Positions 1 through 11,100 of a DNA stretch of 64,000 nucleotides are shown one piece after another. The translations under genes were made by a program, and so were the position numbers. The notes beneath the pieces are model-generated. The model saw nothing but the letters and a program-made list of their open reading frames with translations. It did not search any database and was not told the origin of the DNA. Positions within the stretch are counted from its first letter, which is position 1. Each line of letters opens with the position of its first letter. Location: NCBI RefSeq assembly GCF_003113265.1, contig NZ_PUIV01000004.1, forward strand, positions 62,001 to 126,000, read 5' to 3'. The DNA comes from Methylosinus sporium. Its GTDB lineage: Bacteria > Pseudomonadota > Alphaproteobacteria > Rhizobiales > Beijerinckiaceae.

Positions 1-2251
1 TGTCCGCATCGGCGAGCTGAAACGGCCTGCCGTCCACCATCCAGAGAATTTGCTCCACCGAGGCGGGGGCCGAGACGCGCAGGGCGAGGCGATCGAGCGC
101 CGCCGGCTGCTCGGGATTGCGCCAAATATGGGTTCGATTCTCGGGCGTCGCGATCGCGAGCTCGAGATTTTCGTCGAACGGGGCCGGCAGCGACGCGCTG
201 CTCGCGCCGACGGGCAGCGACGGCGCTCTCTCCGGCTTCACCCATTCCACCAGCGTTTCGCCGCAGCTTCCGTCGCTGCGTCCGCCGGCAAGGCACATTT
301 CCATCGGCGCGCGGCCCCGCGGCGGTGGAAAGGTCCCCGCCTCCGTCTCGCCGGGCCTTGCGCCATGAATGAGAGTCAGCGCCGCATGAGCGAGCCGCGC
401 GCTCGAGGAAGCGCCGCTCAACCTGTTCATCGCGCCGGCGTCGCCGCGGCCGACCCATACGCCGACGACGGCCTTGCGCGAGAATGCGATGGTCCAAGCG
501 TCGCGATAGGCTTGTGACGTGCCGGTCTTCACCGCCACGGCGAATGGATATTCGAGCGGCCCATAGCGTGGGAAGCTCGGCAGGCGCGCGAGCGGATCGG
601 CCAGCATGGAGGTGACGAGCCGCGCCGTGTCGCTCGACATAACGCGAATGGAGCGGCGGCGCGTTTGCTCCTTCGCGAAGACGAGATCTGACAGCAGGCC
701 GTCCTCGGCGAGCGCGCCATAAGCGCGCATCAAATGCTCGAGCCGCGTCGGCAGCGCGCCGATCGCCATGGAGAGGCCGAAGGATTCCGCCGGGGCCTCG
801 AGATCATGCAGGCCGAGATCGTGCAGAAATTGGAAATTGGCCTCGAGCCCGACCCGGCGCATGAGATTGGTCGCGGGCACATTGCGCGAATTGGCGAGCG
901 CCTGGCGCGGCAGCATCGGCCCGAGAAATGCGCCATCGGCATTGTTGACGCCGGCTGCGCCCTCTGGGACATCGGCGAGGAGATCGGTGGGCTCGAGCGC
1001 GCCGCGCTCGAATGCGAGCGCATAGACGAAAGGCTTCAACGTCGAGCCGGGCGAACGCAGAGCGCGGGTGAAATCGATGGCGCCGTCGCGCCAGTCGCGA
1101 TAATCGGAGGAGCCGATATCGGCGAGCACCGCGCCCGTGCCGCGCTCCACGACCATGAGCGCAACCTGCTGCGCGCCCGCCGAGCGCCACAGCGAGAGAT
1201 AGCGCCGCGAAAGATGCGCGAGCTTTTCTTGCAACGAGAGATCAATCGTCGCGCCGATGCGCGGATCATGAGCCGAGGCCGGCGCTATGAGGCCCTCGCG
1301 CACGAGCCTCTCATAGCGCAATGCGAGATGCAGCGCCTCCGGCCGCCGCGCGGCACCGATCGGGCGCAGAGTCGCGAGCTGCCGCTCCGCGAGCGCGATT
1401 TGCGCCGGCTCGACGCGATTTTCGCGCGCGAGATACGTCAAAGCGCGCGCCGCCCGCGCGCGCGCGAGGGCGAGCCCGCTCTCGCGAAAGAGATTCATGC
1501 GCCCCGGCGATTGCGGAACGGCGGCGAGCAGCGCGATCTCGGCGAGCGAGAGATCCGCGACCGGCTTGTCGAAATAAAAGCGCGCGGCATGGGCTATTCC
1601 ATGGCTGCCATTGCCATAGGGCGCGAGACGCAGATAATGCGCGAGCACGGCGTCATGACCCTTGCGCGCGACGAGCGCGAGCGCCGTCGCCGCTTCCACG
1701 ATCTTGGCGGAGACGCTGCGCGGCGCGGGATTTTGCATCCGCGCGACCTGCATGGCGATGGTGGAGGCGCCCTCGCGGCGCTTTCCCCCTACGAGATTGC
1801 GCCATGCCGCGCGCAATAATGCGCGCGCATCGACGCCCCCATGCGAGGCGAAGCGGCGATCCTCGAGCGCGAGCGTCGCGAGCGCGACCCGCTGTGGAAT
1901 GTCACGCAATGGCCAATAGCCATAGTCGATCCGCGCCGCGTCACGCGCGCCGATCTGCGTGAGAAAAGCGCCGTTGCGGTCATAGACCATCGGCGTCGGC
2001 CGCGGCGCGACGAGCTGCGCGCGCTCGAGGGCCGTATGAACGACGAAAGCGGAAGGAACGAGTAGCGCAACAATGAAGACGAAAAATAAGAAAAGAGCGG
2101 GCCGCCTCCTTCTCCCACTCGTGGGAGAAGGCGTCGCGCGAATGCGCGACGGATGAGAGTCCGCGAAATCGCCATCGCCATCATCCGACCCCGCTTCGCG
2201 GGGCCGCCTTCTCCCGCAAAGCGGGAGAAGGAAACCGCGAAGCGACTTCAT
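1..2251 (-). CDS. pbpC: Penicillin-binding protein 1C (partial, C terminus beyond left edge)
   Basis: Bifunctional peptidoglycan glycosyltransferase/transpeptidase of the PBP1C class, anchored in the inner membrane and acting in the periplasm. At least 750 codons are present. After a membrane helix at about residues 52-71 comes the transglycosylase domain, with EDRRF near residue 131 and GASTIAMQ. The transpeptidase domain follows, with STLK near residue 400, SRN, and VKTGTS near residue 574. The last visible residues belong to the C-terminal PBP1C extension. I chose the ATG at 2251 because it overlaps the stop of the alpha-2-macroglobulin gene (ATGA) and because no other ATG, GTG or TTG occurs in this frame before the membrane helix. 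This start gives an unusually long, Arg/Asp-rich cytoplasmic leader of about 50 residues, encoded by a palindromic repeat cluster. Gene order alpha-2-macroglobulin then pbpC is the same as in Escherichia coli. Confidence 0.9.
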   Translation of the reverse strand, partial: MKSLRGFLLPLCGRRRPREAGSDDGDGDFADSHPSRIRATPSPTSGRRRRPALFLFFVFIVALLVPSAFVVHTALERAQLVAPRPTPMVYDRNGAFLTQIGARDAARIDYGYWPLRDIPQRVALATLALEDRRFASHGGVDARALLRAAWRNLVGGKRREGASTIAMQVARMQNPAPRSVSAKIVEAATALALVARKGHDAVLAHYLRLAPYGNGSHGIAHAARFYFDKPVADLSLAEIALLAAVPQSPGRMNLFRESGLALARARAARALTYLARENRVEPAQIALAERQLATLRPIGAARRPEALHLALRYERLVREGLIAPASAHDPRIGATIDLSLQEKLAHLSRRYLSLWRSAGAQQVALMVVERGTGAVLADIGSSDYRDWRDGAIDFTRALRSPGSTLKPFVYALAFERGALEPTDLLADVPEGAAGVNNADGAFLGPMLPRQALANSRNVPATNLMRRVGLEANFQFLHDLGLHDLEAPAESFGLSMAIGALPTRLEHLMRAYGALAEDGLLSDLVFAKEQTRRRSIRVMSSDTARLVTSMLADPLARLPSFPRYGPLEYPFAVAVKTGTSQAYRDAWTIAFSRKAVVGVWVGRGDAGAMNRLSGASSSARLAHAALTLIHGARPGETEAGTFPPPRGRAPMEMCLAGGRSDGSCGETLVEWVKPERAPSLPVGASSASLPAPFDENLELAIATPENRTHIWRNPEQPAALDRLALRVSAPASVEQILWMVDGRPFQLADAD
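2107..2231. repeat. REP-type palindrome cluster inside the pbpC reading frame
   Basis: Three hairpins lie within 125 bp. At 2108-2131 CCTTCTCCCAC pairs with GTGGGAGAAGG around a 2-base loop. At 2207-2231 CCTTCTCCCGC pairs with GCGGGAGAAGG around AAA. Between them, at 2189-2203, CCCCGC pairs with GCGGGG. The outer two share the CCTTCTCCC/GGGAGAAGG core, which is the style of dispersed intergenic palindromes in alphaproteobacteria. Here the cluster sits between the pbpC start codon and its membrane helix and is read through without a stop. Membership of a dispersed family is inferred, since only this cluster is visible. Confidence 0.75.
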
Positions 2252-5200
2252 TTCGTGATTTCCACGCGCTTGCCGGCGCTCTGCGCTTGCAGCCCCTTCT
2301 TATACATCGTCTCGACGACGCCCGGCGGCTCGGTGAAGGCGCCCGCCGTCTGCGCCTTGGCGCGGAAGGCGAAGCGATATGTTCCCTTCGGCAATTGGTC
2401 GTAAGCGTAGAATACGCGATCATCGCCGAAGGAGACGCTGGTCGGCGCCAGCGTCGGCGCGCTCGACGGCTGCGCCTCGGCGGGCGCCGTCGCGAGATTG
2501 GGGTTCAGTGGCTCGAAGCCGGCCGGCAGCGGCAGCGAGATCGCCACATGGGTGCGATCCTGCGGATTGACGAGCTCCGCTGTTTCCTCGATCACATCGC
2601 CGATGGCTAGCTTCACGACGCCATTCTCCGCCGCGATTTTTTCCAATGGCGCATCCGCTTTGCCGACGCGCAGAATATCGCGCGTCAGCGCGAAGCCTTC
2701 GCTCACCGGCAAAGCCTTCGCGCCGCTCTCTTGCGGCTCGTATCGCGTCTCGACCAACGCCACGATCGGCGCCGTTCCACGATTGACGACCGTCAGCGCC
2801 GAAGGAGCCGTGCTCGTCTCGCGCAGGACAGGATTATTGGCGTCCAGCGTCAGGGTCCGCGGCGGCGCGTCGTCCTGCGAGAGCGCGATCTGCAGCGGCG
2901 TTTGCGGACGACGCCAAATCTCTGCGAGCGCGTCGATCGCGGCGGCGGTGGCGTTGGTCGAGCCCCAGCCGTCGCCCTCGCCCAATCGCAGCAGCGCGTC
3001 GCGCAGCAGCCCCGCGCGCGGATCTGAAGGCGAAGCGATCGTGACGGCGCGCAGCATCTCCGCAAGCGAGCGCGTCTCGGAGGGGAGGATGATCGGATTG
3101 CCGCTGTCCGCCGCCTGACCCGCATAATATTGCGCGCCATTGCGAGAGAGAATCTTCACGCGGCTCCACAGCGAATCGAGCAAGGAATCGACGATGCGCC
3201 GATCGCCCGATTGCGCGCGCGCGGCGGCGCGCGTCAGCTCCGCAACACTGGCGCCCGCCATGAAATCGGCGTGGCGCGACAGCTCGGCGACATAGGATTC
3301 GTCGAGCTTGCCGCCGTCGGCGAGCGCGATCAGCGCCTCGACGCGCTCGCGCAATTCCTCGCCGGAGAGCAGGCGCGGATAATCCGAACGCAGCGACAGC
3401 TTCAGCACATTGGCGAGACGATCGGCGAGCGGCTTGTCGATCGGCTCGCCCGCGCGTTCTGCGCCGACGAGGAAAGAATAGGCCCAGGCGGTGAGCGACA
3501 CATTTCCGCGCGCGCGCGGCCAGAAGGCGACGAGCCCATCGGCGTCGACCGCCTGATCGATCGCGCGGATCGCGTTGCGCACATCGCTCGAAAGACGGCT
3601 CTCGAGCCCCGCGGCCGAGAGAATCGGCGTGAAATTTTTGAGCGCCAGCGCCGAGCGCGCGAGCGAGAGGCGTTGCTCTGTGCAGCCATAAGGATATTCG
3701 ACGAGCGCGTTCAATCCCGCGACGAGCCGCACCAGAACGGGATCGCCGGCGAGCGTGACGTCGCGGCGGAAGGAGCCGGGCCGCGCCGCGTCGGTCGCGG
3801 CCGCGAGGGCCTTGCTCTCGCCCGGCGCGATCTCGACGATCTCATAGCGCCGCACCGGCAAGCGATCAGGCCTGATCGGCAAGTCGATCTCCACCGCATC
3901 GCGCGCATGGTCGGCGTCGCGCTCCACACGAAAATTCAGCTTCACGCTCTCCTTGCCGGGCGCTGGCTCCGGTACGCTCGCGCGAACGTCTATGCGCGCG
4001 GGCTTGTTCGCGATCCAGCTGAAAGCCTGCGACGCATTGCTCGCCAGCGTCAGCCCCTCTGCGGCGACGGAGGCTCTGCCGCCGCCGCCGGGCCCCTCGA
4101 CGATGCGCGCGAGAACGGACACATCGAGCGAATCGCCCGGCCGCAGGAAGCGCGGCAACACAGGCTGCGCGACGAGCTCCTGACGAATGAGCATCTCGCC
4201 CGTCGCATAGCCGAAACGATCGGCGCCGCTCACCGCCTTGGCGCGCAGCTTGAACACGGTGAGCGAGTCGGGCAGCTTCACCTTGATCTTGGCGACGCCG
4301 TCGGCGCCCACTTTCACGCTCGGCAGATAGATCGGCACGGGCGTGAAATTCTTGCGCACGCTGACATTGGTTTCCGCGCCCCATTCGTCGAGGCCGGCGT
4401 CGCCGCCAGGAATCTCCTCCAGCGGAATCTTGCCGAAAGCGAGATTGCGCGTGTCGCGCGCGGCGAGCCTCGTCTCGCGCTCGACGATGAAATCCGGCAG
4501 CGGATCGAGCGGCCGCTCCTTGGCGAGCGACAGCACCGCCTGATCGACCATCCAGAATGTCGCTTCTCCGGCGAGCGGCTTGCCGAGATCATCGGAAAGA
4601 CGCAAGCTGACCTCCACCTCCTGCCCCGGCCGCGCCTTCGTCGGATAATCGAGCTTTGCGGTCACGATATTCTTGACCGGCGTCACCTCGATCCATTTGG
4701 TGGCGGCGATCGTCACCGGCTTGCCCTGGTCGATATTGGAGGCCGCCGCCGGCGCGCTGTCCTTCAAGCGCCCCCGCATAATGAGGAAATGCACGGCGAG
4801 CTTCGGCGTCTGCTCCTTGCGCAGCGTGAGCGTGTAGCGCCCGAAGCCATTGGCGATGTCGATGAGCTGATAATCGAACACGCCATTGGGCTGCTCGACG
4901 ATGGCGAGCGCCTTGGCGCTTTGGAACGGCGATTGGACGATGAGCGTCGCCGTCTCGCCCGGCGCATAGGATTGCTTGTCGGTCGTGATCGTCGCGGTGG
5001 AAGCCGGCGGATGCTGGAAGGTCACAGGCGTATTGCCGCCGACGAAGAAATCGACGCTCACCTGCTGACGACGGCCGATGCGATCATAGGCCTCGAGCTG
5101 CACGACATAGACGCCGGCCTCGCGCGCCTCCAGCTCTATTTTCTGCGCCTCTTTCGCGCTCGTCAGCCTGCGCTCGAGGAGCGTCTCCTCCATCACCTGC

Positions 5201-8178
5201 GTCACATATTTCGCCGCGCCCTGCGCGAAATCGGAAGCCTGCAGCGTCGACACCCAATTGCGCTTGATGAAGCGCATGGTGACGGGAAGTCCTTCCACGG
5301 CCTCGCCTTTGCCGTCGAGTGCGAGAAACTCCGGCGTCACCGCGCCGGGCCGCTCGACATAGCGCGACAGCTTCACGCCGAGCGCGAAAGGCGGAACGGC
5401 GATGACATTCTGCACATTGCGCACCTCTATTCCGTCGTCGCCGGTGACGGTCGCCTCGATCGAATAGCGCCGCGGCTGCGCGGTCGGCTCTATCGTCGTA
5501 TCGAAGGTCATGCGCGAGGCGCCGCCGGCGTCGGTGCGCGCGTCGCGCTCCAGCACTGGCGAGGATTTGAACTTGCCCTCGCCGGAGAAGCGCGCGTCGC
5601 TCGAGAACAAAAAGCCCTCGCGTCCGGGCGGCTGAAACACATGCGGAAATTGCACGGCGCGCCATTTCACCGGCCGTTCCGAAACCAGCCCGCCGGCGAA
5701 ATAACGCGCGATGAGATCGACATTGAACTCGCCGTCGAGCGGAACGATCTGCGGCGCATTGAGCACCACCTCGAATGTCGGCAGACGATAGGCCTCTTTC
5801 TTGAACGGAAACTGTCCGCAAGAGGCGGTCTGCGGCGCGTCGCCCTCGGCCTCTGCGCTTTCGCTCGGCTCGGCCTCATCGCCTTTCGTGTCGCTCTTCT
5901 TCGGCTTTGCGCCATCGGGCTCGAAGCGCAGCGAATAATCGCCGGTCGCCGGCGTCTGCGCGTCGAATTTGTGATAGAAGCTCCCGGCGGCGTCGAGCTT
6001 CACCGGAATGCGCCATTCCTGATTGCCGGGACCGGAGACGACCAGCGTTCCACCAGCTTTCGCAATGGCCAGAGCGCCATCGCGATAGGCGCGCACGAAG
6101 CCCTTTATATGCACCGGCTCCTCGGGCCGATAGATCGGCCGCTCGGCGAACACATGGCAGAGCGTGCGCGGTTCCTCCTTGCGCGGCTCCTGCGGATTCG
6201 CGGTCCAGGCGAGCCAGGCGCCATCCGGCTTCGTCCAATTCTCGCGCGCATATTCGGAGGGGCCGTCATTGGCGTCCAACACGAGCGTGTCGAGGCCTTT
6301 GGTCACGACGATGCGGCGCACATCGGCTTCCGCGCGCTTGCCGGGATCGAAAGCGAAGAAGCCGGAATTGTCGGTGGTCCCGCGCGCGAGCGTGACGAAT
6401 TTGTCGCCCTTCACGCCTTCGAGCCGCACTTCCGCGCCGGAGATGGGCTGCGCGGTGGCGAGCGAGGTGACGACGAAGCGCACGCGCGCGCGCTCCTCTA
6501 TCGCGCTCAGCGACAGATCGGTCACTTGCGCGCGCAGCCAATGGCGTTTCTTCTCATCCACGGCGCGCAGGCCGATGAGATAGGTTCCCGGCTGTCCAGC
6601 GCCGGCGATCTTGGCAAATTCGCTCGAGAGATCGAGGCCGAATTTGGCGTCGGCGCCATTGCGGCGGATCGGCAGATCGAGCAGCGCCGAAACGGCGGGC
6701 GAGCCCAGCGCCTTTATGCGCGCGGCGATCGCCTCGGCCTCCGGCGCATCGGTCTCGCCCCAATGCGCGGGCTCATTGCCGGGCAACGGCGGCGCGGCGC
6801 TGTCCTCCGTCTCGACGCCGCTCTTGGGGAAAGGCCAGAAGTCGCGCGCGAGCGGATCGATCGCATGAATGCGAATATCGGCGCGGTCATAGCCGCGTCC
6901 GCGCAGCGGCAACAATTGCGGGCCGAAACGTTCGACGAGCCCTTGCGCGGCGTCCCATGCGAGCGCCGGCCGGTCGCGATCGAAAGCGAAGCGAAGCGCG
7001 AAACGCGAGGCGAGCGCGCGCTTTCTGACATCGCGCAGAGCGCCCGGCGCGAGCGCCAGCTCATAGACGCGATCGGAGAGAAACTTGCCATAGACGTTGA
7101 GGCGCTTGTGGTCGATCTCGACGGAGAGATCGTCGACCGGCGGCGAGATGCGCAGCGCCTCGCGCGCGCGCAGAATGTCGATCTCGTCCGGCTGCTCGGT
7201 GAAGCTCAATGTCAGCCGGCGCCGATTGGCGGGCTGGTAATTGGAGACGGGCGCGGAGTCTTCCTCGCCCTCCGATGAAGCCGACGCCGGCGCGACGGCA
7301 TAGCCGAAGGCGCAACGCAGCACGCCGTCCTGCTTGTCGTCGCTCCAGCCGCGGCCGCAGCTCGCCTCACTGACAGCGAAAGGCGCGGCGGAGCGCGCGC
7401 GCAATTCGAAAATCTCATCGTCGAGGCCCGGCTCGTCGGCGAGCTTCAAGCGCAGGATCGCGACGCGTCCGTCGTGAATCGTCTCGCGCAAGCGAATGAC
7501 GACGCTCTGCGCGGCGTTGCGATCGGCGCGCTCCAGCGGACGAATGTCATAGTCCTTCGGCGTCAGCAGCTGACCGCCGAGCGGAGAAATTCCGGGCGCA
7601 GGACGTAATTCGATCGTCAGCAGGCGCGCCAGCGCGGCGATATCGACGGGCTCGGGAAAAGTGAGCGTGATCTGCTCGAGATCGGCGATCGGATCGGCGC
7701 TCTCGGTCGGATTGGTGGAAGAGGGCGTCGGCAGCAGCGCGACGAGCCGCGTCGCGGCGGCGCCCGCCTCTATATCGACGCGCTGCAGCGGCTTCCACGG
7801 CTCGGCGGGACGAAATTGCAGCGCGCGCGCGCCGATCCAGCGCCATTCGCCGGCGGGCTCGCCAGAGAGCTTGGCGAATTTCTCATGCGCGTCTTCCGGC
7901 CCGCCGGCCTTGGGGCCGATGTCGCGATCGAAAAAGATGGTGATGGGATCGAAGCTGCGCAGAAATTTGTCCGGCACGATGCGCGCGCCATCGGCGCGGC
8001 GCAATTGATCGAAGGACGCCGGCTCGGCGCGCAGCGGCGCGGAGACGCAGAGACAAGCGAGAATGAGGAGCGCCATCGACGCGGCGACAATGGAGAAATG
8101 GATCGAGAAGCAAGCTATGCGTTTCATCGCCGAGCCTCGAATGGGACTGAGGGCGTTTGTCGAATGCGGAAAGCTCAT
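2248..8178 (-). CDS. Bacterial alpha-2-macroglobulin family protein (YfhM-like)
   Basis: A 1,976-aa envelope protein of the bacterial alpha-2-macroglobulin family, which traps attacking proteases through an internal thioester in the periplasm. The thioester motif CTEQ lies near residue 1,499 in the context EYPYGCTEQRL. Upstream are stacked macroglobulin (MG) beta-domains and downstream a helical thioester domain and a receptor-binding-like end. The ATG at 8178 overlaps the stop of the previous gene (ATGA). An internal ATG at 8127, 17 residues later, has a GAGG nine bases upstream and begins a more typical export signal. In that signal ILAC could be a lipobox, as in the E. coli homologue, or cleavage could follow APLRA. 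It is coupled to pbpC, which fits the proposed joint role in guarding and repairing peptidoglycan. Length is that of the large bacterial class. Confidence 0.92.
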   Translation of the reverse strand: MSFPHSTNALSPIRGSAMKRIACFSIHFSIVAASMALLILACLCVSAPLRAEPASFDQLRRADGARIVPDKFLRSFDPITIFFDRDIGPKAGGPEDAHEKFAKLSGEPAGEWRWIGARALQFRPAEPWKPLQRVDIEAGAAATRLVALLPTPSSTNPTESADPIADLEQITLTFPEPVDIAALARLLTIELRPAPGISPLGGQLLTPKDYDIRPLERADRNAAQSVVIRLRETIHDGRVAILRLKLADEPGLDDEIFELRARSAAPFAVSEASCGRGWSDDKQDGVLRCAFGYAVAPASASSEGEEDSAPVSNYQPANRRRLTLSFTEQPDEIDILRAREALRISPPVDDLSVEIDHKRLNVYGKFLSDRVYELALAPGALRDVRKRALASRFALRFAFDRDRPALAWDAAQGLVERFGPQLLPLRGRGYDRADIRIHAIDPLARDFWPFPKSGVETEDSAAPPLPGNEPAHWGETDAPEAEAIAARIKALGSPAVSALLDLPIRRNGADAKFGLDLSSEFAKIAGAGQPGTYLIGLRAVDEKKRHWLRAQVTDLSLSAIEERARVRFVVTSLATAQPISGAEVRLEGVKGDKFVTLARGTTDNSGFFAFDPGKRAEADVRRIVVTKGLDTLVLDANDGPSEYARENWTKPDGAWLAWTANPQEPRKEEPRTLCHVFAERPIYRPEEPVHIKGFVRAYRDGALAIAKAGGTLVVSGPGNQEWRIPVKLDAAGSFYHKFDAQTPATGDYSLRFEPDGAKPKKSDTKGDEAEPSESAEAEGDAPQTASCGQFPFKKEAYRLPTFEVVLNAPQIVPLDGEFNVDLIARYFAGGLVSERPVKWRAVQFPHVFQPPGREGFLFSSDARFSGEGKFKSSPVLERDARTDAGGASRMTFDTTIEPTAQPRRYSIEATVTGDDGIEVRNVQNVIAVPPFALGVKLSRYVERPGAVTPEFLALDGKGEAVEGLPVTMRFIKRNWVSTLQASDFAQGAAKYVTQVMEETLLERRLTSAKEAQKIELEAREAGVYVVQLEAYDRIGRRQQVSVDFFVGGNTPVTFQHPPASTATITTDKQSYAPGETATLIVQSPFQSAKALAIVEQPNGVFDYQLIDIANGFGRYTLTLRKEQTPKLAVHFLIMRGRLKDSAPAAASNIDQGKPVTIAATKWIEVTPVKNIVTAKLDYPTKARPGQEVEVSLRLSDDLGKPLAGEATFWMVDQAVLSLAKERPLDPLPDFIVERETRLAARDTRNLAFGKIPLEEIPGGDAGLDEWGAETNVSVRKNFTPVPIYLPSVKVGADGVAKIKVKLPDSLTVFKLRAKAVSGADRFGYATGEMLIRQELVAQPVLPRFLRPGDSLDVSVLARIVEGPGGGGRASVAAEGLTLASNASQAFSWIANKPARIDVRASVPEPAPGKESVKLNFRVERDADHARDAVEIDLPIRPDRLPVRRYEIVEIAPGESKALAAATDAARPGSFRRDVTLAGDPVLVRLVAGLNALVEYPYGCTEQRLSLARSALALKNFTPILSAAGLESRLSSDVRNAIRAIDQAVDADGLVAFWPRARGNVSLTAWAYSFLVGAERAGEPIDKPLADRLANVLKLSLRSDYPRLLSGEELRERVEALIALADGGKLDESYVAELSRHADFMAGASVAELTRAAARAQSGDRRIVDSLLDSLWSRVKILSRNGAQYYAGQAADSGNPIILPSETRSLAEMLRAVTIASPSDPRAGLLRDALLRLGEGDGWGSTNATAAAIDALAEIWRRPQTPLQIALSQDDAPPRTLTLDANNPVLRETSTAPSALTVVNRGTAPIVALVETRYEPQESGAKALPVSEGFALTRDILRVGKADAPLEKIAAENGVVKLAIGDVIEETAELVNPQDRTHVAISLPLPAGFEPLNPNLATAPAEAQPSSAPTLAPTSVSFGDDRVFYAYDQLPKGTYRFAFRAKAQTAGAFTEPPGVVETMYKKGLQAQSAGKRVEITK

Positions 8179-11100
8179 CTGCCGGTCTTCCTTCCGGCCT
8201 TTTCCAAAAACTCCGCCGCCACTTCCTGCGGCGGGCCGGAGGGCGGCGGCGCGAGGCCGCGCAGAGCGAGGCGCAATGTCGTCGCGGGCGCGTCAGTGGG
8301 CGCGCGCGCCTCCACGAAATAGCGGCCGGGCTCGAGGCGCAGAATCTGCGCGGCGCCTTCGCCGAGCGTCTTGCCGGCGACATCGAGGAGACGCAGCGCG
8401 GCGCGATCCGGCTCGGCGCGCAGACCGAGGCCGATCTCGCTCGCCTTCGTCACCTCGAAGGTGAAGAGCGCCGAGCCGGCGGGGCCGAGAACGATCGGAT
8501 CATTGACGCCGTCCGTCACCGGGATGACGGGTGTGGTCGTAATGTTCAGCGCGCCGGAGAGCGCGCCGTCATGCGGCGAAAAAATCTCGATGAGTGCGCG
8601 GCCGGGCGTTGCGTAGCGATGCAGCTCCACGCCGGCCGGGAAGCTCTCGACCTCGCGCGCGCCATTCTGCGCGAAGGCGACAATGGCCGGCGCGCTCGTG
8701 CGAACATCGACGACGACGGGCGCGCGCAGATCGAGCGCGAAAGCCTGCGCCTCGCCATTCAGCGTCGCGGCGAAAGGCGCCGTCGCATCGCGCGGCGCGG
8801 CTGCGGGCCAGGGCGATTTGCCGGCGCGCTCGATCCATGCGGCGACGAGGCCCGGCGCATGGGCGATCGTCACTTCGCCCGGCCCGCCGAGGAGAAGCGA
8901 GCGGCCGCGCTGCACGCGCCCGTCGGCGCCGACGAACACCGCTTCGCCGCCGGTCACGACGAGCCTGTCGCCCGGCTGCGCCTCGACGAGATGCGAGGTC
9001 TCGCCGGCGGCGCCGAAGAAGCGCTTGATCGCTCCGCCCGCCGTGAGCGGCTCATAGCGCTCGGCGGACGAAGCGACGCGCGCCGGCGCCGGGCGATCGG
9101 TGAGATTGACGAGCCAGAGCGCTCTCGCGCCCTCGAAACGGCGCGAGAGCGGCGCGCCATCGGCGAAAGCCGCGAAGCGGCGCGCCTCCTCCGGCGCGGA
9201 GAAAGCGGCGAGGCCGCTCGCGAGGTCGAGCGCCAGAGCGCCGGCGCCGTCGAAGACGACAGGCTGCGCCGTGAAGGGCGGGACGACGCCGGAAAACAAT
9301 GCGCCGGCCTGCAATGGCGCCGCGAGGGCGACGTCGATCGCCTGCGCGGCGAGGCGCAAAGGCTCGACGCCGGCGGCGTTCCACAGGCGCGGCGGCTCCT
9401 TGCCGGCGAGCGCGAGCGCCGCGCCCGGCGCGACGGCGAACCCGCCTCCCGCCGAGACGCCCGGCTGGCCGAAGGCCGAGCGCGCCAGCCACAGCCGCGC
9501 CTTGCCGGACGGCCGCGCGGCGGCGGGCAGAATTGCGCGCTCGCTCTCGCCGAGCGTGAGCGGAATTTCGGCGCCGCCCGGCGTGAAGGCGGAGACGCGC
9601 GCCTTGGCGGCGCAATCCTCGCGCGAGAGCAGCCACAGGCTCTCCGCTTGCGGAGCCAGCGCTCCCGCCGAGGTCGGCGCGAGCAGACGTCCGCGGGCCG
9701 AGCCGGCGGCCAGCGACGACGGCGCCGCGCCTATGGCGACGAGGGCGGAGGCGGGCGCGGCGACGCGGCCGACGCAGATATTGCTGGCGAGCCCTTCGAT
9801 CGGCGCCGGCGCCAGCGCAATGTCGCCGAAGCCGGCCGGCCGGCGCGTGAGGCTGCGTGCGGCGACGGTGACGGCCGCATCGGCGCCGCCGATGGTCCAG
9901 ACGCTCACGCGCCACTCGCCGCCCTCCGCCGGCCAGGCGGCGACCGGCGCAAGGCCGCGCTCGCGCCCGATGACGCGCCAGCGTCCGTCGGCCTCGCGCT
10001 TCTCGATCGACAGCGCCGTCTCGCGCGTCGATTGCGCGGCGACGAGCATCAGCGCTCCCTCCGGCGCCGCCGGCAAGACCAGCTCATGCGCGCCGGCGCC
10101 GGAAATCGTCTTCACGCCGGAGAAGGCCAGCGGCTCGGCGGGCGCCGAAGCCGGCAAGGCGAGGCGAATCTCGACGCCTTTCGGCTCCTCGGCTTCCTGC
10201 CCGGCGGCGCTTTCGCCCTCGCCTTCGGGGCTCTGCTCCTCCGCCTCACGCGCGGGCTGCGGCGCGCCTTGCAGCGCATCGAGCCGCAGACGATAGGCGC
10301 CCGCGGGCAGACGGCGCGAGAGAGAGATATTCCAATCCTCCGCGCGCCCCTCGAGCCGCTCGACCACGGCGCCATTCTCGTCCTCGAGCGCGCCGATCAG
10401 TTCCTTGTCGCCGAAGCTCGCAATATCGACCACGCCATCGCGCGCGATGGAGAAGGGCAGAGTCGCGGGAAGCGCGACGAAGCGCGGCGCGCCCGGCTGC
10501 AATTGCTTCGAGGCGAGCGCGATTCGGTAATCCAGCCGATCGTCATGAGCGAGGCTGCGCGCCTCGATGCGATAGGCGCCGGCGGCGAGCCGGCCCGAAA
10601 ATTTGCGGCCTGCGGAGAATTTGCCGACGCTCTCGCGCGCCTCGTCGAAAATCTCCGCCACCATGCCGTCGCCTATGTCGAGCGCGACATCGGAGGGGCC
10701 GGCGAGCGCGAAGCTCCACACATCGGGATCGCGCGGCGCGCCTTTGGCGAGCGGCTCGCGCCATTGCAGCTTCTGCGGCGCGTCGAAGGGCAGCGCATGA
10801 GGACCATGGCCCTCGAGCGGCGCGGGCGTCACGATTTTGCGCAGACGCGCGACGAAACGGCCCTCGACATCCTCCGGCAGAACGACGAGGCGATAGCTTC
10901 CCTTTTCGAACCGCCGCGTGAGCTGGGCGAGCGGGCCCGGCGCGGCGAGCGGCCAGCCGTCCGCCTCCTCGAGCCGGGCGCGCCATTGCTTGCCGAGCCC
11001 CTGGAGCTCGAGCCGATAGAGTCCGTCCTCGGCGATCTCGATCGGCGCGACGGCGCCGCGGCCCCCGTCGAGCGCAGCGCGCGCCGCGCCTTCGCCGACG

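Noticed and set aside
1789-2184. Short minus-strand frame starting at 2184 as the pbpC start region
   Set aside because: It is in a different frame from the PBP1C motifs. The correct frame opens at the ATG at 2251.
3130-7278. A 1,382-codon open frame on the plus strand
   Set aside because: Antisense to the alpha-2-macroglobulin gene. It is dominated by Arg, Ala and Glu with no motif, and the sense frame has a clear thioester protein.
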